The translations under genes were made by a program, and so were the position numbers. A stretch of DNA of 64,000 nucleotides from Minicystis rosea (GTDB lineage: Bacteria; Myxococcota_A; Polyangia; Polyangiales; Polyangiaceae), in the NCBI GenBank assembly GCA_001931535.1, contig CP016211.1, positions 3,810,501 through 3,874,500 on the forward strand, given 5' to 3'. Positions 42,850-50,304 of the stretch are shown here, piece by piece; the first letter of the stretch is position 1, and every line of letters starts with the position of its first letter. Below the pieces are notes generated by a model, which saw nothing but the letters and a program-made list of their open reading frames with translations, ran no database searches and was not told the origin of the DNA.

Positions 42850-43248
42850 CTATTCTCCGATTCGGTTTCCGAGGAGACCCATACGCACGACGGTCACTCC
42901 GCCATCCGCGAGGTCAGGAAGTTTTGCGAACCACTCCTTCACGTGTGGTGTCGCGTTGTGAGCTTCGAAGTCCGCGCGCGTCGCGAAGATCTCGTAGAAG
43001 AGGAAGTGTCCCGGCGTCGCGCGATCCTCGTGGAGGAAGTAGACGAGGTTGTTCGGCTCGCCACGGACCTTCTCGACGAGCGGCAGCGTCACGCGGCGCA
43101 GCTCGTTCTCCTTGCCCGGCTTCGCCCGCACCTCGGCGACGACGGCGTAGGCGTCGGTGGGAAGCCGAGCGTAGCGAACCGTCGTGGTGGGGCCCGCACA
43201 CGCCGCGAGCGGCGCGAGCAGCGCGAGCACTGCACAGCGCGCCCTCAT
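42850..43248 (-). CDS. ABM-domain (antibiotic biosynthesis monooxygenase-like) lipoprotein
   Basis: 132 residues. The signal MRARCAVLALLAPLAAC has lipobox LAAC. The ABM/quinol-monooxygenase-like ferredoxin fold follows (YAVVAEVRAKPGKENELRRVTLPLVEKVRGEPNNLVYFLHEDRATPGHFLFYEIFATRADFEAH...). ABM proteins oxidise quinols or polyketide-like compounds, without cofactor or with haem. Exported ABM proteins are unusual. The start overlaps the previous stop (ATGA). Confidence 0.84.
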   Translation of the reverse strand: MRARCAVLALLAPLAACAGPTTTVRYARLPTDAYAVVAEVRAKPGKENELRRVTLPLVEKVRGEPNNLVYFLHEDRATPGHFLFYEIFATRADFEAHNATPHVKEWFAKLPDLADGGVTVVRMGLLGNRIGE

Positions 43249-44063
43249 CGGCGCACCGCCTTTGCACGCGCGTCGCGAGCGCTGTCGAAGACCTTCTTGA
43301 CCGGCCCGAGCGCCTGGACGAACTCGAGCTGCTCGCCCTCGGAGCCGGTGCAGTAGATCAGCCGCCAGCCATTCGAGAGACCTTCCGTGATCCCGTTGCT
43401 GTTTGCGTCGAGCGGTGCAGCGAGGCGCTGCTGCTCCGACGCCACGGTGATCACGCGGTTCGCGCGGACGTGCGTCATGCCGCGTCGTGCGGACTCCGCC
43501 TCGAGGTCTGCGATGAACTTGTTGAAGTCGACGTCGTCACGAATGTGAAAACAGATGTGCATCATTCGTGGTTGCGCCGGGCTCATGTGATCGAGAGGCT
43601 CGGCGAACGCGGCGCCGCTGCCGGAAGGTTGCTCGGCGTCGCGGTACTGCAGGAGCTCGATCACGACGTTGTCGAACTGGATGAAGCGAACGTCGAGCCG
43701 CTGCGCGCCGCCACGCAGATCCGGAATGCTCATCGTGCGCGGGTTGACCTTGCGGGTACGCGCTTCGATCTCCTGTGTCGTGAGCAGGGTGTTGTGAATG
43801 CGCTCGCCGTGGAAGTCGCCGTCGCGCATCACCTCCGTGCCGCCGAGCACCTCCGTGTAGAACGCGAAAGCGCGATCCATGCTCTGCACGGTGAGGCCGA
43901 AGTGCTGCACGCCTTGCAGTCGCGCACCGAGGGAGGCGCCACTTCGGGTCGCGGGTTGCCCCTGCGCGAGGGCGGGCATGCATGCGCCCACCAATCCGCC
44001 GAGGACCGCGACGCCGGCTCCTTGCAGCACGTCTCGTCGCTTCAGGTCGTTGCCGTCCGTCAT
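43245..44063 (-). CDS. Tat-exported VOC family lipoprotein
   Basis: 272 residues. The N-terminus has a twin-arginine motif (KRRDVLQG) and a hydrophobic stretch ending in LVGAC, a possible Tat lipoprotein signal. A glyoxalase/VOC fold follows: VQHFGLTVQSMDRAFAFYTEVLGG, RFIQFDNVVIELLQY, MMHICFHIRDDVDFNKFIADLEAE, GEQLEFVQ. The start at 44063 is preceded by GGAAAGGAAA and overlaps the lactonase stop (ATGA). A VOC enzyme outside the cytoplasm fits the export of all its operon partners. Confidence 0.83.
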   Translation of the reverse strand: MTDGNDLKRRDVLQGAGVAVLGGLVGACMPALAQGQPATRSGASLGARLQGVQHFGLTVQSMDRAFAFYTEVLGGTEVMRDGDFHGERIHNTLLTTQEIEARTRKVNPRTMSIPDLRGGAQRLDVRFIQFDNVVIELLQYRDAEQPSGSGAAFAEPLDHMSPAQPRMMHICFHIRDDVDFNKFIADLEAESARRGMTHVRANRVITVASEQQRLAAPLDANSNGITEGLSNGWRLIYCTGSEGEQLEFVQALGPVKKVFDSARDARAKAVRR

Positions 44064-45679
44064 TGTCCGTTTCCTTTCCACAGGCGGATCGTGGCGATCG
44101 AAGCCTGTGCGTAACCAGGTGGGTTCGAGTCGCCGCCGAACGCGGCCTTACTCGTCAGGGTGTTGGTGGTGAGCAGTCCGCCGACGAACGGCGCGGGCGT
44201 GGTCAGCCGGAGCTGACAGCGCACCGGGTACATGCCTGCCTCGGGACGATCGACATCGAGCGCGAGGCACTCGCCATGTCCGATGGCTCGCAGCGCACCG
44301 AGCTCGATCTCGGCGTAGAAGTTCTGCTTCGCGGGGATGTCCGTCGCGCCGAAGCACGCGCGCAGCTCCGCGACACGGGCCGTCTTCGCATCGACGACCT
44401 TGCCGCTTTCGGTGCGGATGCTCCAGAAGGAGAACACGCGCTCGGCATCGGTCGGGAACGGCTCGAAGCCGGTCTTGGTCGCGGAGCAAAAGCCGGCTTC
44501 GGCCTCTGCCGGCTCGCGAATGCTGCGGAGGATGTAGATCTCCTCGCGCGCGTTCGCCGTCGGTGGCGTGCGCGGCATCCAGCCGATCGAATGCGCGTGG
44601 AGACTGTGGATGTAGATGCGATCCGCGGTCTCCGTGGCGCCGGTGGCCTCGGGATAGGCACCGCTGGGATCCTGGAGGTTCTCGACGACGACACCGTTCT
44701 CGTCGATCGCGAACACGTGCCCGTACGGTTTGCCGAGCGGCACGAACGACTGCGGCAACCGCACCAGGACTTTGCGCAGGAACGGCCGGTCCGAGAGGCT
44801 ATCGGCGGCGGGATTGCGCGGCTTGAACAAGCCAACCCACAGCCGTCCATCGCGACCACGCATCAAGTTGTCGGGATAGCCAGGAAGGTTGTCGAGGAGG
44901 ACACGCGCACTCGGCGATCCGGTTCGCGCGTCGACGTTCCGCGCGTGACCATCGACCTTCCAGACGCGATAGCGCCCGGTCTCGTTCACGAACAGCGTGT
45001 GTCCATCCGCCGACAACGCGATCCCGTTCGCGAACGAGAAGCCGTGGGCGACGATGCTCGTCTGCTTCGTCGCTGGCTCGTACGCGAGGACGCGTCCGGT
45101 TTGCGACTGTTCGATGATGTCGAGAAAGCTCGCCTCGAACGTTCCGCCCCACGATGCCGGCGCGAAGCGGGTCGATGCATCGGTGAAGTAGATGGTCCCG
45201 TCGGGCGCGACCACGACGGCATCGGCATAGCGAATCGGATCCGAGGGACTCACGCGATCGGTCAGCACGCTCACGCGCGCATCCGCGGTGATCGCGAGCA
45301 ACCCTTTCATCGCGTCGGCGGCGATCATGGTTCCGGTCGCGTCGAAGTCGAATCCCAGTACGCGACCGCCCGTGTTGGCGAAGACCTGCTGGTTCTTGCC
45401 GTCGGGATCCATGCGCAACAGGTTCCCGCTCGTCATCGCGGCGTAGAGCTTTCCGTCGCGTCCGATCGCGATGTGCTCGGGCCCGTGCTCCTTCCCGATC
45501 TCGATGGTCCGAAGGCCGGACAGCTTCGTGTTTCGAGCGAACGCCCCGGTGTAGCCCGGAGCCGTCGGTGCCGACCATGCTCGTGGCTCGACGGGAACCG
45601 GCCACAAGCACAGGTACGCGAATACGACGAGCATCAATACGCTCGAGCCGAGCCCGATCTTCTTCAGGACCGGCTTCAC
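44060..45679 (-). CDS. Membrane-anchored strictosidine-synthase-like (SMP-30/lactonase) protein with an extra C-terminal domain
   Basis: 539 residues. A signal anchor (LGSSVLMLVVFAYLCLWPVPV, about 9-29) leads to a six-bladed propeller (about 55-370) with PEHIAIGRDGKLYAAMTSG, YADAVVVAPDGTIYFTDAS, GFSFANGIALSADGHTLFVNETGRYRVWK and PGYPDNLMRGRDGRLWVGL, the strictosidine-synthase/paraoxonase pattern. The last 170 residues (from REEIYILRSIREP) form a second domain of unknown type, which also survives as a remnant at 31041. It probably hydrolyses a lactone in the periplasm. Coupled by ATGA on both sides. Confidence 0.85.
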   Translation of the reverse strand: MKPVLKKIGLGSSVLMLVVFAYLCLWPVPVEPRAWSAPTAPGYTGAFARNTKLSGLRTIEIGKEHGPEHIAIGRDGKLYAAMTSGNLLRMDPDGKNQQVFANTGGRVLGFDFDATGTMIAADAMKGLLAITADARVSVLTDRVSPSDPIRYADAVVVAPDGTIYFTDASTRFAPASWGGTFEASFLDIIEQSQTGRVLAYEPATKQTSIVAHGFSFANGIALSADGHTLFVNETGRYRVWKVDGHARNVDARTGSPSARVLLDNLPGYPDNLMRGRDGRLWVGLFKPRNPAADSLSDRPFLRKVLVRLPQSFVPLGKPYGHVFAIDENGVVVENLQDPSGAYPEATGATETADRIYIHSLHAHSIGWMPRTPPTANAREEIYILRSIREPAEAEAGFCSATKTGFEPFPTDAERVFSFWSIRTESGKVVDAKTARVAELRACFGATDIPAKQNFYAEIELGALRAIGHGECLALDVDRPEAGMYPVRCQLRLTTPAPFVGGLLTTNTLTSKAAFGGDSNPPGYAQASIATIRLWKGNGQ

Positions 45680-47088
45680 GAGAGACCTCCGACGAACGAG
45701 CCGTGGAAACCGAGTGGAATCGCGCGATCGATGTCGGCGCGCGCGAGGAGCGTGGTCGTCTTCGCGTCGATGATCGCGAGCGTCGACGTCGTCGTTCGCA
45801 TGCTCGTGCCGACGGACAGCAGGACGCCATCGTCCTCGTCACTGGCGCCCGGTCGCGCGACGAACACGGGCTCTCCGTAGATGTTCTCTCCGTCCGAGAA
45901 CTCGGCGGCGGTGCCCGTATGGACGTCGACCTTCACGATCGAGGATCCGTATTCCGCGTTTGCGCGCGGGCCATCGGCAGCGCCCCACGCGTAGCGATAA
46001 TCGCGTCCGTTGACCCTGCGATAGTTCGTCGACGGGAACTCGAACCCGACGTCGCTCAGTTTCTCGACGTCTGCGCGCGCGCGTCCCGGTTGCATGCGGA
46101 GCCGGACCAGCGACGGGCGCAGGTCTGGAAGCTGCTCGACCATTCGGTCGACGCGGAGCTCGCTGACGATGCGAGCGCTCGGATACGCCAGCACGTCGAG
46201 GACCGTCTCGGTTCCGCATTCGAACGCGTTCACCGTGTGGAACACGAACATCGGGTCGGTCTCGTACTCCGCGACGGCACCCGTGGAACGTTTCATCACG
46301 ACGAGGCGAGTTCCATCCTGTGGTCGCCACTCGAAGTGATCGATGTAGCCGCGATTCGACCACAGCATGTCGAGCGACCTCGCCGTGAACGGATGTGCGA
46401 CCAGGATCGCGTGCGCGGGCGTCAGCCCGAACGCGTGCAAGTACGGCACGCGCGTCGTCCCCCACGTGCCGACGATCTCGCGGCGGCGCTCGGCGGCGCG
46501 ATGCTGGTAGACGGAGACGACGCCGCTCGAGCCGAACTTCGTCGCGATGTTGACGACGCGCTCTCCGTCGAAGTGCGGGTGCGCACCTGCGACGGCGCCC
46601 GTCAGATGATCGCGTTCGAACGACACATCCCCGATCGCGTGCAGTGACACGGGGTCGATGCGTTTCTGTCGATCACCCTCGGTGAGCGCGACGAGATCGT
46701 CGCCGAGCTTCACGATGTTGACGTTCGTGTTGTCGGTGATGTGTTGCACCGGCTGGATCAGCCGCTCCCAGAGGTGGCGACCCGTCGGTGTTCCGAATGC
46801 ACTCAGGCGCGAGCGCCCGTCGTCGGCGATCTCGCGCGCGGCGTCGCTCTCGAGCAGGCGCGAGCGGAACGAGATCGATGCGTGTCCGATCCGGAACGCG
46901 TAGAGGAGGCACAGGCCATCGAACCAATGGCGCGCTCTCCACTGACTTCCTTCGAACACGGCCGGACACGTTCGAACCAACTCCCCGCGCAGCCACTCGG
47001 GAAGATCACCGGTGACGATCGCGTCCGTTGATTCCGGGATCTCGGACGAGCTCCGAAACGGCGGTACTGACTCGATGCTTCGAGACAT
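45676..47088 (-). CDS. Carotenoid oxygenase family protein, BCO/RPE65-like (oxygenase 2)
   Basis: 470 residues; the start at 47088 follows AAGGAGAG. The four iron ligands are H172 (GAHPHFD), H218 (YLHAFGLT), H284 (FVFHTVNAFE) and H462 (GFHGSF). The motifs around them are closer to the animal beta-carotene-oxygenase/RPE65 branch than to oxygenase 1. It would cleave a carotenoid or apocarotenoid. No signal peptide is seen, unlike the following four gene products. It is the first intact gene of the operon and overlaps the lactonase start by ATGA. Confidence 0.9.
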   Translation of the reverse strand: MSRSIESVPPFRSSSEIPESTDAIVTGDLPEWLRGELVRTCPAVFEGSQWRARHWFDGLCLLYAFRIGHASISFRSRLLESDAAREIADDGRSRLSAFGTPTGRHLWERLIQPVQHITDNTNVNIVKLGDDLVALTEGDRQKRIDPVSLHAIGDVSFERDHLTGAVAGAHPHFDGERVVNIATKFGSSGVVSVYQHRAAERRREIVGTWGTTRVPYLHAFGLTPAHAILVAHPFTARSLDMLWSNRGYIDHFEWRPQDGTRLVVMKRSTGAVAEYETDPMFVFHTVNAFECGTETVLDVLAYPSARIVSELRVDRMVEQLPDLRPSLVRLRMQPGRARADVEKLSDVGFEFPSTNYRRVNGRDYRYAWGAADGPRANAEYGSSIVKVDVHTGTAAEFSDGENIYGEPVFVARPGASDEDDGVLLSVGTSMRTTTSTLAIIDAKTTTLLARADIDRAIPLGFHGSFVGGLS

Positions 47089-47113
47089 GACACTCTCCTT
47101 TCTTGCGAGCAGC

Positions 47114-47410
47114 TCAGTACACGGGCGGCGGCGCATCCTGATCGGGCGCCCAGCCACCGTGGAACGTGAATGGAACGCGGACCGGAAGACGGATCGTCGC
47201 GATCGGATCGCCTGCGAAGTCCTGCGCGTCGCGTTCGTCGACGGGGTTGGGGCCGATCCGGAAGAAGCGTCGATTCAGCTTGTCGGGAATGCGGCCGATC
47301 ACTTCGAGATCGAACGCCGTGACTTCATTCATGAGCGGCGCGAAGTTGCCCGTGAGGTAGGGCGCGCCGGTGCTGTTCGCAGAGAGAAGCGGGTTGTCGT
47401 CGAGCTGCAT
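47114..47410 (-). pseudogene. Carotenoid oxygenase 1 with a large internal deletion
   Basis: A 98-codon open frame joins an N-terminal 59 residues (GNFAPLMNEVTAFDLEVIG...GPNPVDERD) directly to the last 39 or so (AQDFAGDPIATIRLPVRVPFTFHGGWAPD). Both halves are close to oxygenase 1 (29552-30940). About 365 residues, including three of the four iron-ligand histidines, are gone, yet the frame is kept. It lies 25 bp before oxygenase 2, in its promoter-proximal position, so it is probably still transcribed as the operon leader. Confidence 0.88.
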
Positions 47411-47444
47411 GAGCCCACCATGCGGGCGTGCTCGAAACTTCGCG

Positions 47445-47474
47445 AGTCAAGCATGGTAAATCGCGGTAGTTCGC
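47445..47474 (+). promoter_or_regulatory. Direct-repeat regulatory site 3 (oxygenase 2 operon)
   Basis: Three adjacent units, GTCAAGCATG, GTAAATCGCG and GTAGTTCGCG, match site 2 unit by unit. Read leftward, the first unit gives CTTGACTCGCGAAGT, matching the TTGACTCCCGACGT of site 1, so it may be the -35 of the leftward operon. To the right, TTGACC...TGACCAGCATCG matches the promoter of regulator 2. Confidence 0.6.
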
Positions 47475-47477
47475 GCC

Positions 47478-47684
47478 TTGACCGAAATTGACCAGCATCG
47501 ATTCCCGGTCCTCCAGGCACCGCCGCTAGAACGAGAGCATGGGGACTTCGATCCGTTGAGTCGTGAGTCCGCGGCGATGCAGCGACTGCTCCAGTGCGCG
47601 GAGCGCGTCGCGATGAAGGACGTCACCGTCCTCGTCCGTGGCGAGACCGGTACGGGAAAGGAGCTGATCGCGAAGCTGTTGCAC
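47478..47684 (+). pseudogene. Fragment of a sigma-54-dependent activator
   Basis: Encodes FDPLSRESAAMQRLLQCAERVAMKDVTVLVRGETGTGKELIAKLLH, the start of the AAA+ domain of NtrC-type activators including Walker A (GETGTGKE). The frame then runs into sequence antisense to a methylase remnant. No sensor, GAFTGA or DNA-binding region remains. Confidence 0.7.
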
Positions 47685-48191
47685 CTCCTCGCGGAGCTTC
47701 TTGGCGTCCTCGGTCGTGCCGGTCAGGAACCCAGACGGGATGATGCAGATGCCGAGGCCGCCGGCGCCGAGGAGATCGAGACCGCGGCGCAGGAGGTAGA
47801 CGTCCGCGCGGTCGTATCGATACCTGCGATCCAGATCCTCCGTGAGCGCCTGATTGCGCTGCCCATGAGGCGGGTTGCTGATGACGAGTTTCAGCCGCCC
47901 CGCGAAGTCCTAAGCCCGTTCCGCGATCCAGCGCTCGAACGGCCCGTGGAAGAGGTCGATGTCCGGCCGGAGCAACCGCAGCATCTTGTACGAGACCGTG
48001 GAGAGCTCGACGCAGTGCCAGGCCAAGGCCTCGAATCCCGGCCCCGAGAGCGCCAGCGGGAACCTACCAATGCCCGCGGACGGCTCGAGCGCGTGGACCT
48101 TGCCGTCGTTCGACACGAGCTCCGGCAACAGCGGTTTGACGATACGCGCGCTCCTGACCACCATCCGGTGCGGCCCAGACATCAATGTCAT
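47685..48191 (-). pseudogene. Remnant of an N6-adenine DNA methylase-type gene
   Basis: Reads VHALEPSAGIGRFPLALSGPGFEALAWHCVELSTVSYKMLRLLRPDIDLFHGPFERWIAERA, then TAG (47910-47912). It continues in the same frame as DFAGRLKLVISNPPHGQRNQ...LGICIIPSGFLTGTTEDAKKLREEV. EPSAGIGRF is the SAM-binding motif and NPPHG the catalytic motif of N6-methylases. Truncated at both ends. It resembles large methylase-helicase genes of mobile elements. Confidence 0.7.
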
Positions 48192-48292
48192 TGGGCTCCG
48201 TCGCGTCCACCCGCGTCACGCGGCCTGAGAACTCCACCGTTCCATGCTAACGTCGGTTGACGCAGCGGGCGACTCCACGGAAGATGAGCGCA

Positions 48293-48555
48293 GGGCGAGG
48301 GGCGCGCGGGCAAGTGAGGTGTCAGGATGCGATCTACGTCAGGCCCGAAGCGGCGAAACGTGCTTGTCGGCGAGGGTGGTTCGCGGGGTGGTGGGGCCCC
48401 GACGGCAAAGCCTGCGGGGCGGCGGGGGCGCGCGGGCGAGTGACGTGTCAGGATGCGATCTACGTCAGGCCCGAAGCGGCGAAACGTGCTTGTCGGCGAG
48501 GGTGGTTCGCGGGGTGGTGGGGCCCCGACGGCTTTGCGGGCGGGGCGGCGGGGGC
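48293..48555. repeat. 126-bp tandem repeat, about two copies
   Basis: GTGTCAGGATGCGATCTACG occurs at 48319 and again at 48445, and about 100 bases after each are nearly identical (GTCAGGCCCGAAGCGGCGAA..., GGTTCGCGGGGTGGTGGGGC). A diverged third copy is at 27690. It is noncoding and rich in G. Confidence 0.8.
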
Positions 48556-48599
48556 GCGTGCCCCCCGCCGTGTAACCAACCCGTGCCCCCGCCGTGTAC

Positions 48600-50099
48600 C
48601 TAAGGAATCGCGACGGTCGTCGGCGTCGGTACCCCCGAATCCATGGCCGGCACGCCGCATTGGCCATAGACATTGTCTCCCCAACACACGAGCTCGCCCG
48701 ATTTCTTCACGGCGCACGCGTGTCCGGGGGCGCTGAGATCCGCGCCGCCGAGATCGAGCCGCACCACGTCGATGAGCCCGATGGGCTGGGCCGTGGCGGA
48801 GTTGGTGAGGCCATTGCCCAGCGTCCCCGTGCCCCACATGAGCACCTCTCCAGACTTGGTCAGGGCACCGCTGTGGCGGTAGCCGAGCGCGACTTGCTGC
48901 ACTTCGGTCCCCGCGGGGAGCGGGATCGGCTGGGGCGCGGGCACGAGCGTCGGACTACCGGGAATCCCGAGCTTCCCACTGTCTCCCTGCCCCCAACAGA
49001 AGATCTCCGTATCCGTCCAACCACAAGCGTGGCTCGTGCCCGCAGCCACGTTGGTGAAGAGCACGGAGAGGAACTGAGGGCTCGGGAAAACACCAGCCGT
49101 GCTCCCATTCCCGACCTTGCCATATTTGGCATCGCCCCAGCAGAATGGCTGGCTCGCGCCGTCGACGACGCAGGAGAAGCCTTGGCCCGCCGCGAGGCTC
49201 ACCGGCGTCGCCAAGCCTTGAACCGGGCGCGGAATGGGCTCTTGGGAGGTGCTCGCTCCGATCCCGAGCTGCCCCGACGTGTTGTTTCCCCAGCAGAACA
49301 GCGCGCCGCTCTTGCTCACGGCGCACGTCTGCGCGGCCCCTGTCGTGATGTCCACGGCCGGGCCGAGCAGGTCGTCGACGACCTTGCTCGGCGGCATCAC
49401 CGACCCCGCGCTGCCATTGCCGAGCTGTCCGTACGTCCCGGAGCCCCAGCAGTACACGCTCGCATCCGCGAGCACGGCACACGCATATCCCGCCGGGTTG
49501 CCGCCGGCGCTGATCTTGCGAGCCTGCGCCGGCAGCGGGACGGCCTGCGGCACGGCGGTGGGGCTGATGCCGCCGTTGCCGAGCTGGCCGTCCTTCCCGT
49601 AGCCCCAGCAAAGCACCTCTCCAGTGCCGAGCAGGGCGCAGGTGAAATTGCCTCCCGTGGAGACGTCGATGGGATCGCGACAGATACCCTTCTTGCAGGT
49701 GCCGTAAAAGCACGCGACCCCGCAGGCGCCGCAGTTCTTCGGGTCGCTGCCGAGATCGGTCTCGCAGCCATCTGCGGTGCCGCCCGTGCAATCGGCGTAG
49801 CTCGGCGCGCACTCGAGCTCGCAAGCACCCTTGTTGCACGTGGCCGTCGCGTGCGGGGCGGGCGGGCAATCATCGGCCGTCTCGCACCCCGAGGACGATC
49901 CCGTCGACGACGAGGTGGTGCTCCCGCCGCCGGTGCTGCTGCTCGTGGACGGCGCGCCGCCGCTGCCGCCCGCGCCGCCGGTGGACGCCGACGTCGTGCC
50001 CCCACCGCCGTCCCCCGTGGCGAGCTCCCGCTCTTTCGGGGAGCACGCCGCCATCGAGAGCAACAGCACGCCAAAGCAAGCACCACCACGAGCACGCAT
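48600..50099 (-). CDS. RCC1-repeat lipoprotein
   Basis: 499 residues. The lipobox LSMAAC (Cys about residue 19) is followed by a Gly/Ser/Thr linker and a Cys-rich stretch (CETADDCPPAPHATATCNKGACELEC..., CGACGVACFYGTCKKGIC). Seven RCC1/BNR-like blades follow, with repeating CALLGTGEVLCWGYGKDGQLGNG, CAVLADASVYCWGSGTYGQLGNG and CAVSKSGALFCWGNNTSGQLG. Such propellers are abundant on myxobacterial surfaces; the ligand is unknown. The start ATG at 50099 gives the signal sequence directly. Confidence 0.9.
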   Translation of the reverse strand: MRARGGACFGVLLLSMAACSPKERELATGDGGGGTTSASTGGAGGSGGAPSTSSSTGGGSTTSSSTGSSSGCETADDCPPAPHATATCNKGACELECAPSYADCTGGTADGCETDLGSDPKNCGACGVACFYGTCKKGICRDPIDVSTGGNFTCALLGTGEVLCWGYGKDGQLGNGGISPTAVPQAVPLPAQARKISAGGNPAGYACAVLADASVYCWGSGTYGQLGNGSAGSVMPPSKVVDDLLGPAVDITTGAAQTCAVSKSGALFCWGNNTSGQLGIGASTSQEPIPRPVQGLATPVSLAAGQGFSCVVDGASQPFCWGDAKYGKVGNGSTAGVFPSPQFLSVLFTNVAAGTSHACGWTDTEIFCWGQGDSGKLGIPGSPTLVPAPQPIPLPAGTEVQQVALGYRHSGALTKSGEVLMWGTGTLGNGLTNSATAQPIGLIDVVRLDLGGADLSAPGHACAVKKSGELVCWGDNVYGQCGVPAMDSGVPTPTTVAIP

Positions 50100-50304
50100 C
50101 GATCCTATTCTCCCGAGCGCCGCGACGGCACTCTGTCGGGGCGATGCTACTCCGACTGGGGCAAGACGTACACTCGCCGGACAGCGCGCCGCGCGAGGCG
50201 ATCGATTTCGTTGGATCCTAGGAATGGCGCGTCCACGCGCGCAGCCGCGAAAAGGGCGCGCTCCTCGGCCGGGGGGAGCCGAGGAGCGCGCGGCGATCAC
50301 ATCC

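Noticed and set aside
47478..48260. A continuous 260-codon gene starting at the sigma-54 fragment
   Set aside because: After about residue 69 the frame is antisense to a recognisable methylase remnant, so the long frame is accidental.
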